DNA of 64,000 nucleotides, from NCBI GenBank assembly GCA_032716605.1, contig CM064523.1, forward strand, positions 38,362,515 to 38,426,514, read 5' to 3'. How positions within the stretch are numbered: position 1 is the stretch's first letter; every line of letters begins with the position of its first letter. The translations under genes and the position numbers were made by a program. Below the pieces are notes generated by a model. It did not search any database. It was given only the letters and a program-made list of their open reading frames with translations, and had not been told where the DNA came from. This stretch comes from Paralithodes platypus. Taxonomy: Eukaryota; Arthropoda; Malacostraca; Decapoda; Lithodidae. Positions 1 through 11,019 of the stretch are shown here, one piece after another.

Positions 1-800
1 AAAAAATACCCAAATAATCTGTATTGACTACCGGAGTATATTCTTGGTTTACGTGCCTGTCCTAAGTTGCTGTTTCCGAACTCGCTGATTTTCGTGTTAA
101 TGTCACTATGGGACAAAGTACCATGTAATAATCCTTTATCGTGAAAATCTATTATAGTGTTACATAATTTCTCTATACCAATGTAATGCTTTAACTGGTT
201 GGGCTTGTAAACTGGGAGGCAAAAATCTAAGCCTAGCGATAATAATTTTCTTTCCCGTGCAGTTAGTACCCTATCTGAATAATTAAAAACACAGTCTTCA
301 TTCCTTAATGTAGGCTACAGCCTACGCTAGGTTCGAAAGTGCTGTCCACTACATACGTAACACACCATATGAATTGAGCTTACAATTTAACCTGTTAAAC
401 TTCGGCTATATGTAGGCTACTTACATCATGGTTGTCGGTAAGTGTCACAGTGTGGTATGAGAGGTGAAAATCTATGAAATGTATAAGTTCCATATCTTAA
501 AATGTTACTGAAGAGTCAGTTGGAAACAATATTTACCCTACGTGTTTCCCCTACTTCTTTTTTAAAATTAATTTAGCCTACGTCCTTCCCCCACTTTTAT
601 CATCAGAGCTTATGCTCATGGTAAAAGAGAACACAAGACATTCCTATACAAGTGTTCATTTGATTTGAAACAGATGCTTACGAAAGAGGATTAGGAAAAT
701 AGTATTGAATCATACCATGAATTATTAAGATAAATGGTATTAAATTACTTTTATCCGATGGCATTTTGAAAATACATAATTTTCTTGCATGATGAATTGA
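1..800. other. AT-rich non-coding DNA, no gene seen
   Basis: No open frame or RNA gene can be supported here. The stretch is AT-rich and ends just before a hAT coding fragment. The bases before 827 read like a splice acceptor (gatgtcag), so the last part may be an intron of the degraded hAT element that follows. That last point is inference. Confidence 0.5.
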
Positions 801-818
801 TGATAATTATATGACCTG

Positions 819-1049
819 ATGTCAGGTCGCTTTGGCTTTTTCGGACGACTGACAAAGCTATCCACTGAAGAGCTGTCTAGAGCAGTCAAAAAATTACTGA
901 TTATCTACCCCAACGATCTGGTCGCTTCCTTTCCCGAAGAGCTCATCCAGTTTGCTGCTTTTAACTTAAGAAAATGGGAGTCTGAAGAAAGCCAATTGGC
1001 CCAAACAAGCCAGATCCCTCTCATCCCTAACCCTAATTATAAGGCCTAA
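819..1049 (+). pseudogene. hAT transposase fragment (ZMYM1-like), upstream piece
   Basis: A 76-codon open frame contains KLSTEELSRAVKKLL followed by YPNDL and ELIQFAAF. This is the stretch that lies just upstream of the C-terminal dimerisation domain in hAT transposases of the zinc-finger-MYM1-like type. The matching C-terminal domain lies at 7876-8182 on the same strand, so I read both as halves of one hAT copy separated by about 6.8 kb of later insertions. The N-terminal part of the transposase is not recognisable in the window. The last residues of the frame are probably insert sequence rather than hAT. The family call rests on memory of conserved motifs. Confidence 0.55.
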
Positions 1050-1077
1050 TTATTAGCCCAGCTCACTAACACCATTA

Positions 1078-1398
1078 TAGTGGAGCAGATAACTGCAAAT
1101 TTCAGGAGAATCGTTCATTTCCGGAAACAAGCACCAAATTTGGCACACATACTCCTTGGGGATTGCTCTTTTGATAAAACCCGTTAGCCACCTAAAAAAT
1201 CAAGATGGCGGCCATTTTTCAAGATGGCCGCCATGCCATTGAATATACAGAAATATTGCATTTCGCAATAAAATCGCAAAGACTTGTCCTATTTGAATGA
1301 TCTTGGTGTCAAATCATACATTTTTCACTATGTAGAATCCGAATTTGGAACCATGGACTTACTCACTAGCTTCCTTGTACCATAATATCAGTCTCGGA
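1078..1398. repeat. Left terminal inverted repeat of the Academ-type element
   Basis: About 320 bp match the reverse complement of 6940-7245 with few changes. The repeat includes a short hairpin: ATGGCGGCCAT at 1205-1215 and its complement at 1224-1234. The AAGATGGC pieces of this hairpin resemble YY1 sites. TTA lies directly outside at 1075-1077. Confidence 0.85.
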
Positions 1399-2021
1399 AT
1401 CCTAATATTCTGCTAAATTAGAGGTTATTGTTACGTCTGACTCGGCTAAAATGCATGGTAGTGTATATCGTAGTAGTGTTAGAGGTTTAGTATGTGTAGC
1501 ATCTTCCTGTACAAGGCTTCCAAACTGAACATGACACGATGCGGTGGGGGGGGGGGGGACTTGCAGCGGAAGGTGTAGAGTAGTAGCTCAACAGAGCGGA
1601 TGTCAACGCACAGCCAGGGCACACTGGTGGCACCGCTGCTGTGAAACTCAGCATGGGGTTCAGTATCAGCTGAATAATTAGTTTAGTGTCCCAAATGCTG
1701 TCTAATAAGCCCTGCATCAGTTAGCTACTGTAGATTACATGTAGTTTAACATAGATGTTTAGTTAGATAGCCGCGCCTGAATTGACAGGGTGTGCCAGCG
1801 CGGGAGAGCCGAGCCAAGGGTAACGGGGCTTTACATTGTTTTGCATGTAGTTACCTGGATGGTGTACAGATCGCACGGGACTTAAATGATACTGGATGAA
1901 CGATCGGCTAGGTGTAGGTCATATATTTTTATTCCCGAACCTAGACGTATCACATACCTTATTGTGCATGATTGTGATCAAGGTGGTAAAAGGATAACCC
2001 CTCGGCCTTGATTCACTGAAT
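1399..2021. other. Non-coding leader of the Academ-type element
   Basis: This part lies between the left inverted repeat and the nested LINE. It holds a run of 13 G at 1546-1558 and no supported open frame. It is presumably the promoter or 5' untranslated region of the transposon gene, but I see no clear core promoter motif. Confidence 0.45.
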
Positions 2022-2041
2022 ACAGATAATGATCATACTGT

Positions 2042-4337
2042 GATTATCTGTTATATCTGTTATCATATAACATACTGTGTTATATCATACTGTGATTATC
2101 TGTTATATACTGTGATTATCTGTTATCTATTATACCTTTAGATACCTTTAGATGTGTCGCCGCTCTTCTAGCGGCACCAAGGAGCGCGACGCCCCTTGTT
2201 AGGGGTGGTGATTTGGTGCAGTAGACTGTTTGAAGCGACAGCTCGCTCCCTTGCGAGGATGGGATCGTCTGGCACTTTTTGCAGTTCGACATCTAGGGCT
2301 CTCTTGAAGTTGTCTAACGAGATGTCCCTCATGTCTCTTACTCGCCGTGGGAGTTTGTTGAAGAGACGTGGGCCTCTGTGTGATAACCAGCCCTCTCGCA
2401 GAGAGCCCATAGCACCCCTGTTATTCATCCGGGGGATTTCGCATTCCCAGCCTCTCCTATCACTGAATTTCATGACTATCGGAGTATGTAGGTTTGGTAC
2501 TAAACCCTCTGCGATTTTCCACGTGTATATTATTAGGTAACGTTCTCTTCTACGTTCCAGTGAATACAGATTCAGTGCTCTTAAACGCTCCCAATAGTGT
2601 AGATGTTTTATCGAACTTATATGCGGAGTGAAATTTCTTTGTACACTCTCTACGTCATTTATTTCACCTGCTTTGTATGGGGATGTTAATACGCTACAGT
2701 ATGCAATCCGCGGTAGCACTAGAGATTTGAAGAGCGTTATCATAGGCAATTCACCGCGTGTTTTAAAAGTATGCAGAATCCAACCCGTTAGACGTTTCGC
2801 AGCCGCCACTTTGACCTGGTTATGTACTTTGAAAACCATATTTTCAGACATTAATACCCCAAGGTCTTTCACACTGTCTTTCCGTTCTATTATGTGGTTA
2901 GATTCTGTTAAGTAATTTGTAATTTCTTTAACACCATTATTATCTCCGTACCGTATTAATTGGAATTTTTCCTCATTGAATTGCATGTTGTTTTCCCTGG
3001 TCCACTGGAACACTACATTCATGTCTTCCTGCAGTCGGCCCGTGTCCTCTTGTGTGTTTACTATCTTGCTTAATTTTGTGTCATCAGCAAAAGACGACAC
3101 CGTCCTGTGTCTGGTGTTGGTATCTATGTCGCAAATTAGTATGAGGAACAGAAGGGGCGCTAGCACTGTTCCTTGGGGCACTGAGCTTTTGACATCCGAA
3201 GGCTCAGAAGTGACTTGGTTTACTGCTACCGATTGTTTTCGGTTTACGAGGAAATTGTATATCCACCGTCCGATTTTCCCAGGTATACCTTTTGCTTTCA
3301 GTTTGTGGGCTATTATACCATGGTCACATTTATCAAATGCCTTAGCAAAATCGGTGTAAATGACATCCACGTTTTTCTTTTCTTCTAGCGCTTTAAGAAT
3401 TTTGTCATAGTGTTCCAAAAGTTGTGAGAGACATGATCTTCCCGCTCTGAACCCATGTTGACCGGTGTTGTGTAGTTCATTTGTCTCCATGAATGTTGAA
3501 ATTTTGCTTCGCAGGACTCGCTCGAAAACTTTAATGATGTGAGAGGTTAGAGCTACCGGGCGGTAGTTTTTTGGTAGTGCTTTACTCCCTCCTTTATGCA
3601 GTGGGGCAATTATTGCGTTTTTCAAGCTATCTGGTATGTCACCAGTGTCTAGACTCCTTCTCCACATTATAGCCAGGGGTTTTGAGAGGTTTTCCTTAAA
3701 GTTTTCATTAGGATCGAATTCCATGAGTCCGGGCCTGGTGCCGAGTGGGATGGCATGTTGGAAATGGCCTCTTCTATGTCTTTTGGACCGAAATCAATAT
3801 CCAGCATCTGAGGGGTTTCCGTGGGGGAGGTTTCCATGAAAAATATATTTTGGTCTCTGATGACTTTTGTTTCATCAGGCTCACTGAATGCCATTTCATA
3901 CTGCCTGCTTAAGAGTTCGCTCATTTCCTTTTTGTCCCCTGTGAAAGAGCCGTCCCCTTTGCTCAGTGGGCCGATGTTTGATGTTGTTTTAGCCTTTTGT
4001 TTGGCGTATAAAAAGAAGTATTTGGAATTTTCCTTTATACCTGCAATAGCTTTCCTCTCCTCTTCCATATGTTGTAGTTCATATGATATTCTTAGCCTTT
4101 GTTCAATTTCCACAATTTCTCTATCTATTTCGACCTTTTGCCTATCCTTTAGATTTTGATGTGTGCATCTTTGTGTGAGTAATTTTCTTCTTCTGTACAG
4201 CCTCCTCCTTTCCCGATCTTGTTTGCTTCTTCGTTTTGTTTGTCTTGCAGGTATATGGTGGCTACAGATTTGGGTCATGGTTTCTGTTATTAAGACTAGA
4301 CATTCTGCTGGTGTCAGGTATCAGGTATATCTGTGTT
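2042..4337 (-). mobile_element. CR1/L2-group LINE, 5'-truncated, nested in the Academ-type element
   Basis: A reverse-oriented non-LTR retrotransposon ends at its 3' side in short repeats of the type GATAACAGATAATCACAG (2042-2150). It is flanked by a candidate 20-bp target duplication: 2022-2041 and 4338-4357 share the frame ACAGATAAT-ATCA-ACTGT with two mismatches. It lacks the endonuclease part, so it was truncated at the 5' end on insertion. It landed just upstream of the start codon of the transposon gene at 4368. Confidence 0.7.
2168..4278 (-). pseudogene. Non-LTR reverse transcriptase, frameshifted
   Basis: Two open frames (4278-3667 and 3724-2168) overlap and together make one reverse transcriptase with a frameshift near 3700. 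The upstream piece is a basic linker ending in APGPDSWNSIL. The downstream piece (518 codons) carries NYRPVALTSHIIKVFE, QHGFRAGRSCLSQL, YTDFAKAFDKCDH, VPQGTVLAPLLFLI and the catalytic SSFADDTKL. It ends with the typical LINE C-terminal region including RRRERYLIIYTWKI and GPRLFNKLPRRVR. The FADD box replaces the usual YADD, as is common in the CR1/L2 group. The exact clade is not certain. Confidence 0.85.
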
Positions 4338-4367
4338 ACAGATAATTATCACACTGTATTCACCAAT

Positions 4368-6801
4368 ATGGCAAATACAGATCCAGGACCGTCTAAATTC
4401 CGGACTGACTGGAGCAAGTGTTGTCTTTGCCAGAAGAAGAAGAGTGAAGAGCTCAAGTCACCACGTGCACAACAACCACAAGAACATGATGGCTACACTA
4501 TGATTGCGACTACTATTCCCCTCTTTCACGCAATTAATGAGATGCCTATTGTTCTGGATCCAGCCAGACTTGATGATGGTGGTGGCATTGAAGAAACTCT
4601 GAGGAGGAACAAGGCGCAGTATCACCAAAGTTGTCGCCTTATGTTCAACAACACGAAACTGGAGAGAGCCAGAAAAAGAAGAGCAGAGAGTGCTCAGCCA
4701 GTAGAATGCCAGACCAAGCTGCGTAGAACCAGCCTTGAAGGCCAAACGTGTTTCATATGTGACAAAGAAGCCCCATCCTCTGAACTCAGACAAGTTATGA
4801 CGATGAACCTCAATAACAGACTTAATGAATGTGCCCAAACTTTAAATGACGGAAAACTTCTTGCAAGACTCAGCGGTGGAGATGCTATTGCACAGGAGCT
4901 CAAATACCATTTTGCATGCTTGACAGACCTGTACAATAGAGAGAGGACGTACCTCAGAGCCACCAAGAGACTGGAACAGGAACATGCACCCGAAGAGGAT
5001 GCCCACCCACTGGCATTCTCAGAGCTAGTCACATATCTAGTGGAGACCACCAGATCTGGCGAGGGTCCTGCAGTCTTCCGACTTGCAGACATAGTTCACC
5101 TGTATGCCCAGCGCCTGGAACAGCTGGGTGTTGATGCACCTGCTGTCAACTCCACAAGACTGAAGGAAAAACTGCTGTCAGAAATACCTGAGTTGGAAGT
5201 GCACAAGCAGGGAAGGGATGTTCTTCTGGCTTTCCAGAAAGATGTGGGCTTTGTCTTGTCAGAAGCCTCTGACTATTATAGTGAAGCTATTATCCTTGGC
5301 AAAGCAGCTAACATCTTGCGAAGACATATGCTGGACCACAAGTCCACATTTGATGGAACCTTCCATGAGGGGTGCATCGAGCAGGCCACTCCACTCACTC
5401 TTCTTCAGTTTGTGGCTATGCTTGAACAAGGAGCGGACATCAAATCTCAACTGAGGTTTCGCGCATCAAAAACAGATCTAGCAGCTGCTTCAGTACAACT
5501 GCTACGCAAGGTACAAAGAAGGAGCAGCAACTCACAGACACTCCAAAGACAGAGAGACCCATTCCCTGTTTACATGGGGATGTCCGTCTACACAAAGACC
5601 AGAAAGAGAAAGTTGGTGGAAATGCTTAACGAGCATGGCATCAGCATTTCATACGGCAGGGTGCTACAGATATCTGCACAGCTGGGAGATGCAACAGTCA
5701 GCAAGTACGTGGAGGATGGGGTGGCCTGTCCACCAGGTCTGCGAAAAGGGCTGTTCACCACATCAGCCATGGACAACATAGACCACAATCCCACTGCAAC
5801 GACAGCGACCACTTCTTTCCATGGAACCAGCGTCTCTGTTTTCCAGCACCCAACCAAAGAAGACAAAGGTGAAGAGCGTGGACAGCTGAAGTTCGGAGAG
5901 GAGAAAGTGAAGACAGTTCCAGAACTTCCAGACTCCTTCACCAATGTCCGGCTGCAACAGCAACCGCACAATCAATCTGCCTGGGGTGGCACCGTGCAGT
6001 CATGAAGAAGCTGACCCGCGGATCTTTGTGCATGCCAGGCATGCAACAGAAGCAGGCAGCAAAGTCATCATGGTCAAAGCCAGCGACACAGATGTTGTCG
6101 TCATCGCAGTTAGTGTTCTGCAGGCACTTCAGGAGCTAGGTCTGCAGCAGTTGTGGGTTGCCTTTGGCCAAGGACAGAACCTGAGGTGGGTTCCTGTACA
6201 TGACTTGTGTTGCACTCTTGCAGAAAAGAGCAAAGGCATGCTCTTCTTCCATGCCTTCACTGGCTGCTATGTCGTTTCAGCATTCCGTGGTAAAGGGAAG
6301 AAGTCTGCTTGGCAAACCTGGGATGTTTGTGATGAGGCTTCCGGTGTCTTCAGCAAACTCAGCCAGTACCCACCGGTAGTTGATGATGAAGACCTGGAGA
6401 CCTTGGAGAAGTTCGTGGTCATGATGTACAACAGATCCAGCACAGCTGAATGTGTCGATGATGCGAGGTTGGACATGTTTGCTCGGAAGCAGAGGCCGTA
6501 CGAAGCCATTCCTCCAACCCGAGCAGCACTGAAGCAGCATGTGAAGCGTGCTGCCTACCAGGCGGGCTGCATCTGGAGTCGGTCAACAGTACGTCAACCA
6601 GAAACGCAGACTCCTGCCAACTGGGGCTGGACCAAGAAAGGAGATCTGTGGCAGATCGTTTGGATAGAGCTCCCACCCATTGCAGAGAGTTGCCAGCAGC
6701 TGACCAAGTGTGGATGCAAGTCAGAATCCTGCGGTCGATGCAAATGCTACTGCTTTGGTCTGACCTGCACGGCACTGTGCAGCTGCAGATGCGAGGTTTA
6801 G
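4368..6801 (+). pseudogene. Academ-type transposase with XPG/FEN-like nuclease, frameshifted and internally deleted
   Basis: I place the start at ATG 4368 (MANTDPGPSKFR), because the 44 upstream in-frame codons are LINE and leader sequence. The N-terminal part has Cys pairs (KCCLCQ, CFICDKEA, YHFACL), a putative zinc-binding region. The middle has SAMDNIDHNP and HGTSVSVFQHP. Around 5950-6000 the frame changes, and about 400 residues present in the homologue at 60394-63881 are missing. The second frame (5944-6801) continues with EEADPRIFVH, KASDTDVVVIA and FHAFTGCYVVSAF followed by GKGKKSAW. That series matches the E-x-D, D-x-D and helix-turn-helix spacing of XPG/FEN nucleases. The usual Asp after TGC is Tyr here. 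A Cys-rich tail (CGCKSESCGRCKCYC) ends the protein. Confidence 0.7.
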
Positions 6802-6939
6802 AAGCATTGTAGTATACTCATCCAGGCAGCAAGACAATAAGTGACAAACAAGTATAGGCCTACTGCCTACATGTACATCCAATAATATATCGGACTGATG
6901 GTGCCTATGATGTGGGCACTTTTTACCCTAATTATGACT

Positions 6940-7245
6940 CCGGGACTGATATTATGGTACAAGGAAGCTAGTGAGTAAGTCCATGGTTCCAAATTCGGAT
7001 TCTACATAGTGAAATATGTATGATTTGACACCAAGATCATTCAAATAGGACAAGTCTTTGCGATTTTATTGCGAAATGCAATGTTTCTGTATATTCAATG
7101 GCGGCCATCTTGAAAAATGGCCGCCATCTTGAATTTTTAGGTGGCTAATGGGTTTTATCAAAAGAGCAATCCCCAAGGAGTATGTGTGCCAATTTTGGTG
7201 CTTGTTTCCAGAAATGAATGATTATTCCAGTTATCTGCCCCACTA
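6940..7245. repeat. Right terminal inverted repeat of the Academ-type element
   Basis: Reverse complement of the left repeat over about 306 bp. It contains the same hairpin, ATGGCGGCCAT at 7098-7108 and its complement at 7117-7127. TTA follows at 7246-7248. Confidence 0.85.
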
Positions 7246-7248
7246 TTA

Positions 7249-7866
7249 GGACTGACCTCACCAAAACGGTCAGGGGTCAGAAAACGGGGTCTGCAGAGCG
7301 CCGATTGGCCCACACCCAACACATCTCGTCCATATGCTTATCTAATTTTATCTTAAAGCTCCCTATCGTTCTTGATCCCACTATAGCACTTGGTAGCCTA
7401 TTCCACCTATCTAAAACTCTGTTACCAAACCAATGTTTTGCCTATATCTTTTCGGAAACGAAATGTATATAATTTGAAACCATTTGTTCGAGTTCTTTCG
7501 CTAGCACTTAGCTCTAGTACATTTTGCATGTCCTCTTTATTAATCCGACTAATCCACATGAACACTTCTATCATATCCCCTCTAATTCTACGTCTCTCTA
7601 ACGAATGTAAACCTAATTTCTTCAACCTTTTTTTCATACGGAAGATTTCTAATATTATGGATAATTTTTGTAATTCTACGTTGTCCTCTCTCCAATGAAT
7701 CTATGTCCAATCTGTAATAAGGACACCAAAATTGAACAGCATAATCCATAAATTATGGGGTCTCACTAATGACAAGTAAAGGTTTAAGATAACATCAGCA
7801 GTTCTGTTACTCACACTCCTAGAGATGAACCCAAGAATCCTGTATGCCTTGTTACGAACGCTATAC
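7249..7866 (-). pseudogene. CR1-like LINE, C-terminal and 3' region
   Basis: On the minus strand the sequence reads as the end of a CR1/L2-type reverse transcriptase: NKAYRILGFISRSV, then LGLHSLERRRIRGDMIEVF, then NRLPSAIVGSRTIGSFK, with several frameshifts and stops. It is truncated at 7866, where hAT sequence resumes. Its 3' side was cut by the Academ-type element, so the bases just left of 1075 are probably the rest of its 3' untranslated region. It resembles the CR1 copy at 21.8-34.5 kb in motif order but is a different, more decayed family. Confidence 0.7.
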
Positions 7867-8668
7867 ACTGTTTTCTAGTATTTGCAAGTATTTATACTGA
7901 CGAAGAGCCAAATGACGTTAGCACAGAGCTATTTCTGTACAAACTTATCCATGATAAGCATGTGCTAGATATTTTCCCCAACGTGGAAGTAGCTTTGAGA
8001 ATGTAGGCTACTTGGTTCTAATGGTGAGCAACTTCAGTGCTGAACGTTCTTTTTCCAAGTTTTAGTTAATTGAGAATCGCCTAAGAACAAGCATGACACA
8101 GGAGCGACTTGTAAATTTGGCAGTCATGAGCATTGAGTCAGATATCTTACGCTCACTGAATGTTGATGGAGTTATAAAATAATTTTCCATTAGAAAATCA
8201 AGGAAAGTTCTTGAAAGAAAATGCTAGACTCTCTCTGTTTTAATTATCTATTTAAATAAATAGTTGTATGTGCCTTCAACAGATCCTTCATAATGAATGG
8301 GCCCTTAATCTTTCCCAATATGACTGGTGAGTAGTACACATGTGTGTTGATTATTTGTTTGTTCTTACTTCCTGATGATAATTCTGTTTTGTCATATGGT
8401 ATGAAGTGCTCAATGCATTTCATGGCTGCTCTGTTTTCTTTAGTTTGTTTTCATTAAGGGCTAATAAGCCGCTAATTATTGTTAACACATTTCAGAAAGT
8501 AAATTTTTTAATTTTAATTAAATACATTTCGGATTATCATGGGTCGTCTGGAGCGAGTCATTATGTATATTAATTTAGCACCATCATAATTTGGTGCTTG
8601 TGAGGGGGCACCCACCAAAATGGGCCCTAGGGGCCCCCCCCCCCCCCCACATCCTAAATCCGGCACTG
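7867..8668 (+). mobile_element. hAT element, 3' half with dimerisation domain and terminal repeat
   Basis: From about 7876 to the stop at 8180-8182 the frame reads LYKLIHDKHVLDIFPNVEVA, then SNFSAERSFSKF, then ENRLRTSMTQERLVNLAVMS. This is the C-terminal dimerisation domain of hAT transposases, here with stops and a frameshift. Downstream is a non-coding tail with a C-rich run. The element ends in CCTAAATCCGGCACTG at 8653-8668, the complement of a CAGTGCCGG-type hAT end. Any 8-bp duplication would start with GGCCGCCC. The left end is not visible in this window. Confidence 0.65.
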
Positions 8669-8854
8669 GGCCGCCCGCACGTATTTATAGGGAACAATCA
8701 CGTAAGACACGTAAGGGAGCAGACACGTGAACAATCATGCAATCTCTATTCACACTTACAAATCGAGTGACTTTCTCTAAAATGCTTATATTAACCGTAT
8801 CACTATTGTACTTATTGTATTTATTATTTTTGCTCACATTATATAACAATATAG

Positions 8855-8856
<2 letters not shown>

Positions 8857-8929
<73 letters not shown>
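8857..8929. repeat. (TA)n microsatellite
   Basis: About 36 uninterrupted TA units. The rest of 8669-8985 contains nothing else I can support. Confidence 0.95.
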
Positions 8930-8935
<6 letters not shown>

Positions 8936-8984
8936 ATTTATATGTACATATACAGTATGTATGTATGTAGGCTACTAGGCATAT

Positions 8985-10085
8985 TCCTCATAGCTGGGAG
9001 AGGCTGACTCGAGACAGAGCTCGGACAGAAATAAAACAAATAACATGTAAATAAACATGCACACACATCTACTGTAGGTCATCCAGGACAAGACTCAGAA
9101 ACCATGGACCATTTGGGGTCCCTAGCAAAAGATTTTCAGGGCCCAGACCTCTTGGAGAGGTTCCAGTCTCAGCAGGCAGGCACGAAGCGGAGTGCACCAC
9201 AATACCCATCCACATCACTTCCAGGCATGACCCTTCATATATACACTGGCTCCCCAGGTCGGGCGCCTGTCGGATAATTATCTAGTCCAACTGGCGCCCG
9301 ACCCTCTCTCCCTACGACCATGTTACCACTCATCTATTCACAAGCATTCTCCATTCTTTCCTATTTATTATCACTTATCTTGCCTGCTCTTCAGTCATCT
9401 CTCTACCTTCCAACGCTATATTCACACCATCTCTCGATCTCCTTTGAGGTCTTCCTCTCAATCTATTTTCCCTTGTTTCTGACTCATATATTCTCTTTGT
9501 AAGCCTTTCATCTCCCATTCGTTCAACATGTCCATGACTGCATAACACCCTGCTTTGCACTCTGGCCGATAGGGGTTCCTGTTGTTCCATTCTCCTACGT
9601 ACCTCTTAATTTCTCAATCTCCCTCTACGCGACACTCCACACATACTCATCAAGCAGCTCATCACACCTAACCTTTTTTTCTGTTCTATATTCAGACCCC
9701 ATGTCTAAGCCCCATACATCATTGTTGGTACGACTTCGGTATCTCTTGATACATTACACTTTTACCTTTCGTTCCAAGATTGCTCACCGTCCACAAACTT
9801 ACCATTACTCCTAAAACTTTCCTTCCCTCACACACTCTCTGTCTTACCTCCATTCTCACACCTGACTTTCATTGACATTCACCCTCAGCTTCCACCTCCC
9901 ACATACCACACCAAATTATTTTACTACTCGTTGCAGCTTCTCCTCAGAATCCGCTACCAGTGCTGTTTCAACAGCAAACAGTAACTGATTCAATTTCCAA
10001 TCACCACCATTTTTTCCTATCAAGCCCAATCTTCTAACCATGGATCTCATTTCTACCTCCCTCAGCACACCATTCATAATTATGT
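8985..10085 (-). pseudogene. RTE-like LINE, 3' end in reverse, decayed
   Basis: The minus strand contains the LINE C-terminal motif HGHVERMGDERLTKRIYESE (9590-9400 region). It also contains decayed reverse transcriptase from about 10070 and a 3' untranslated region with GGGGACCCC-type blocks at 9090-9240. The 3' end runs into TATG/TACA repeats near 8960-8985. The closely related copies at 38340 and 51635 carry nearly the same GHVERMGDERLTKRI motif. Many stops and indels show it is old. Confidence 0.7.
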
Positions 10086-10640
10086 ATACATGTATTTTCT
10101 AATACTTTGTAATAACCTAGAAAGGCATATGACTCATATAAACTAGTTTTGACTTTTAAAATAAATGGTGGACTTAATAATGTTGGACAAACATAATATT
10201 AAATTAGGGAGTTATACTGTACTGCAGGCATATTCGCATGGTTTGTTGAAACAAAATACAATATAGAGATACCAATTAATATGTTGTGTTGTTGCACAAG
10301 TTGTTTATTCCCCTTCCAGCCAACGGTTACCGAACAGTAATAATTATTTAAATCTCAATAACCCTATAGATAACCCAAGCCATTACGGCGGCAAAAACTC
10401 CACACCCATATCAATAATCACACATGTTTTGCTGTTCCATCTTCAAACCCAATATGAATTAGGCCTAGACACATGTATCTACAGTATAACATTTTTATAA
10501 TTTTACTACACAAAAACACACCTCTTATCATCTCTATATTAAAACACCATCACCTTCCCAATATCTCCAGTTATGCTTTTGTAAATATTATATATCATAA
10601 CTAATGAGATAGTGATCGAATGGGTATGCAAAATGTGCAA
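10086..10640. other. AT-rich spacer, no gene seen
   Basis: Nothing coding or structured is apparent. The region separates a reverse RTE fragment from a forward RTE copy. Confidence 0.5.
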
Positions 10641-10649
10641 AGTAGAATG

Positions 10650-11015
10650 GGAGTGCACCTGATGACTGGAAGACAGGCATAATAGTCCCCCTATATAAGG
10701 GTAAAGAGGAAAGAGGAGTATATGGTAACCACCGAGGAATATGTATTCTAAGCGTAGTAGGAAAGGTGTACAGTAGGGTAGTGATAGAGAGAGTGAGAGA
10801 GAGAACGGAGAAATGGATAGGTGACGGGCAGGGCGGTTTTAGGAAGGGAAGAGGATGTGTAGATCAGATTTTTACCCTGAGATGTGTTGTGAAGAAATAT
10901 CTGGAGAAGCAACAAAAGGTGTATGTTGCCTTAATGGACTTGGAGAAGGCCTATGACAGAGTGGATAGAGAAGGTATGTGGAAAGTACTTAGAATATACG
11001 GAGTAGAGGCAAGTT
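10650..11015 (+). pseudogene. RTE-like reverse transcriptase, upstream piece
   Basis: The frame reads DDWKTGIIVPLYKGK, then GQGGFRKGRGCVDQIF and VALMDLEKAYDRVDREGMWK. These are the fingers and first catalytic block (LEKAYDRVD) of RTE-group reverse transcriptase. It stops where the next LINE has inserted. Confidence 0.8.
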
Positions 11016-11019
11016 GCTG

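Larger units (their letters stand above)
1078..7245 (+). mobile_element. Academ-type DNA transposon with XPG/FEN-like nuclease gene
   Basis: A complete 6.2-kb DNA transposon is bounded by long terminal inverted repeats that begin TAGTGGRGCAGATAACTG. It is flanked on both sides by TTA (1075-1077 and 7246-7248), a 3-bp target duplication. Its one gene runs at 4368-6801 and encodes a protein with Cys-rich ends and an XPG/FEN-like nuclease core. As I recall it, the Academ superfamily has 3-4 bp duplications and XPG-type nuclease domains, which is why I chose that name. The element sits inside the 3' region of a CR1-like LINE and was later invaded by another LINE (2042-4337). The gene is frameshifted, so this copy is probably inactive. 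Confidence 0.75.

Noticed and set aside
4236..4367. Upstream start for the Academ-type protein at 4236
   Set aside because: Codons 4236-4337 are LINE sequence and 4338-4367 the target duplication and leader, so ATG 4368 is the native start.
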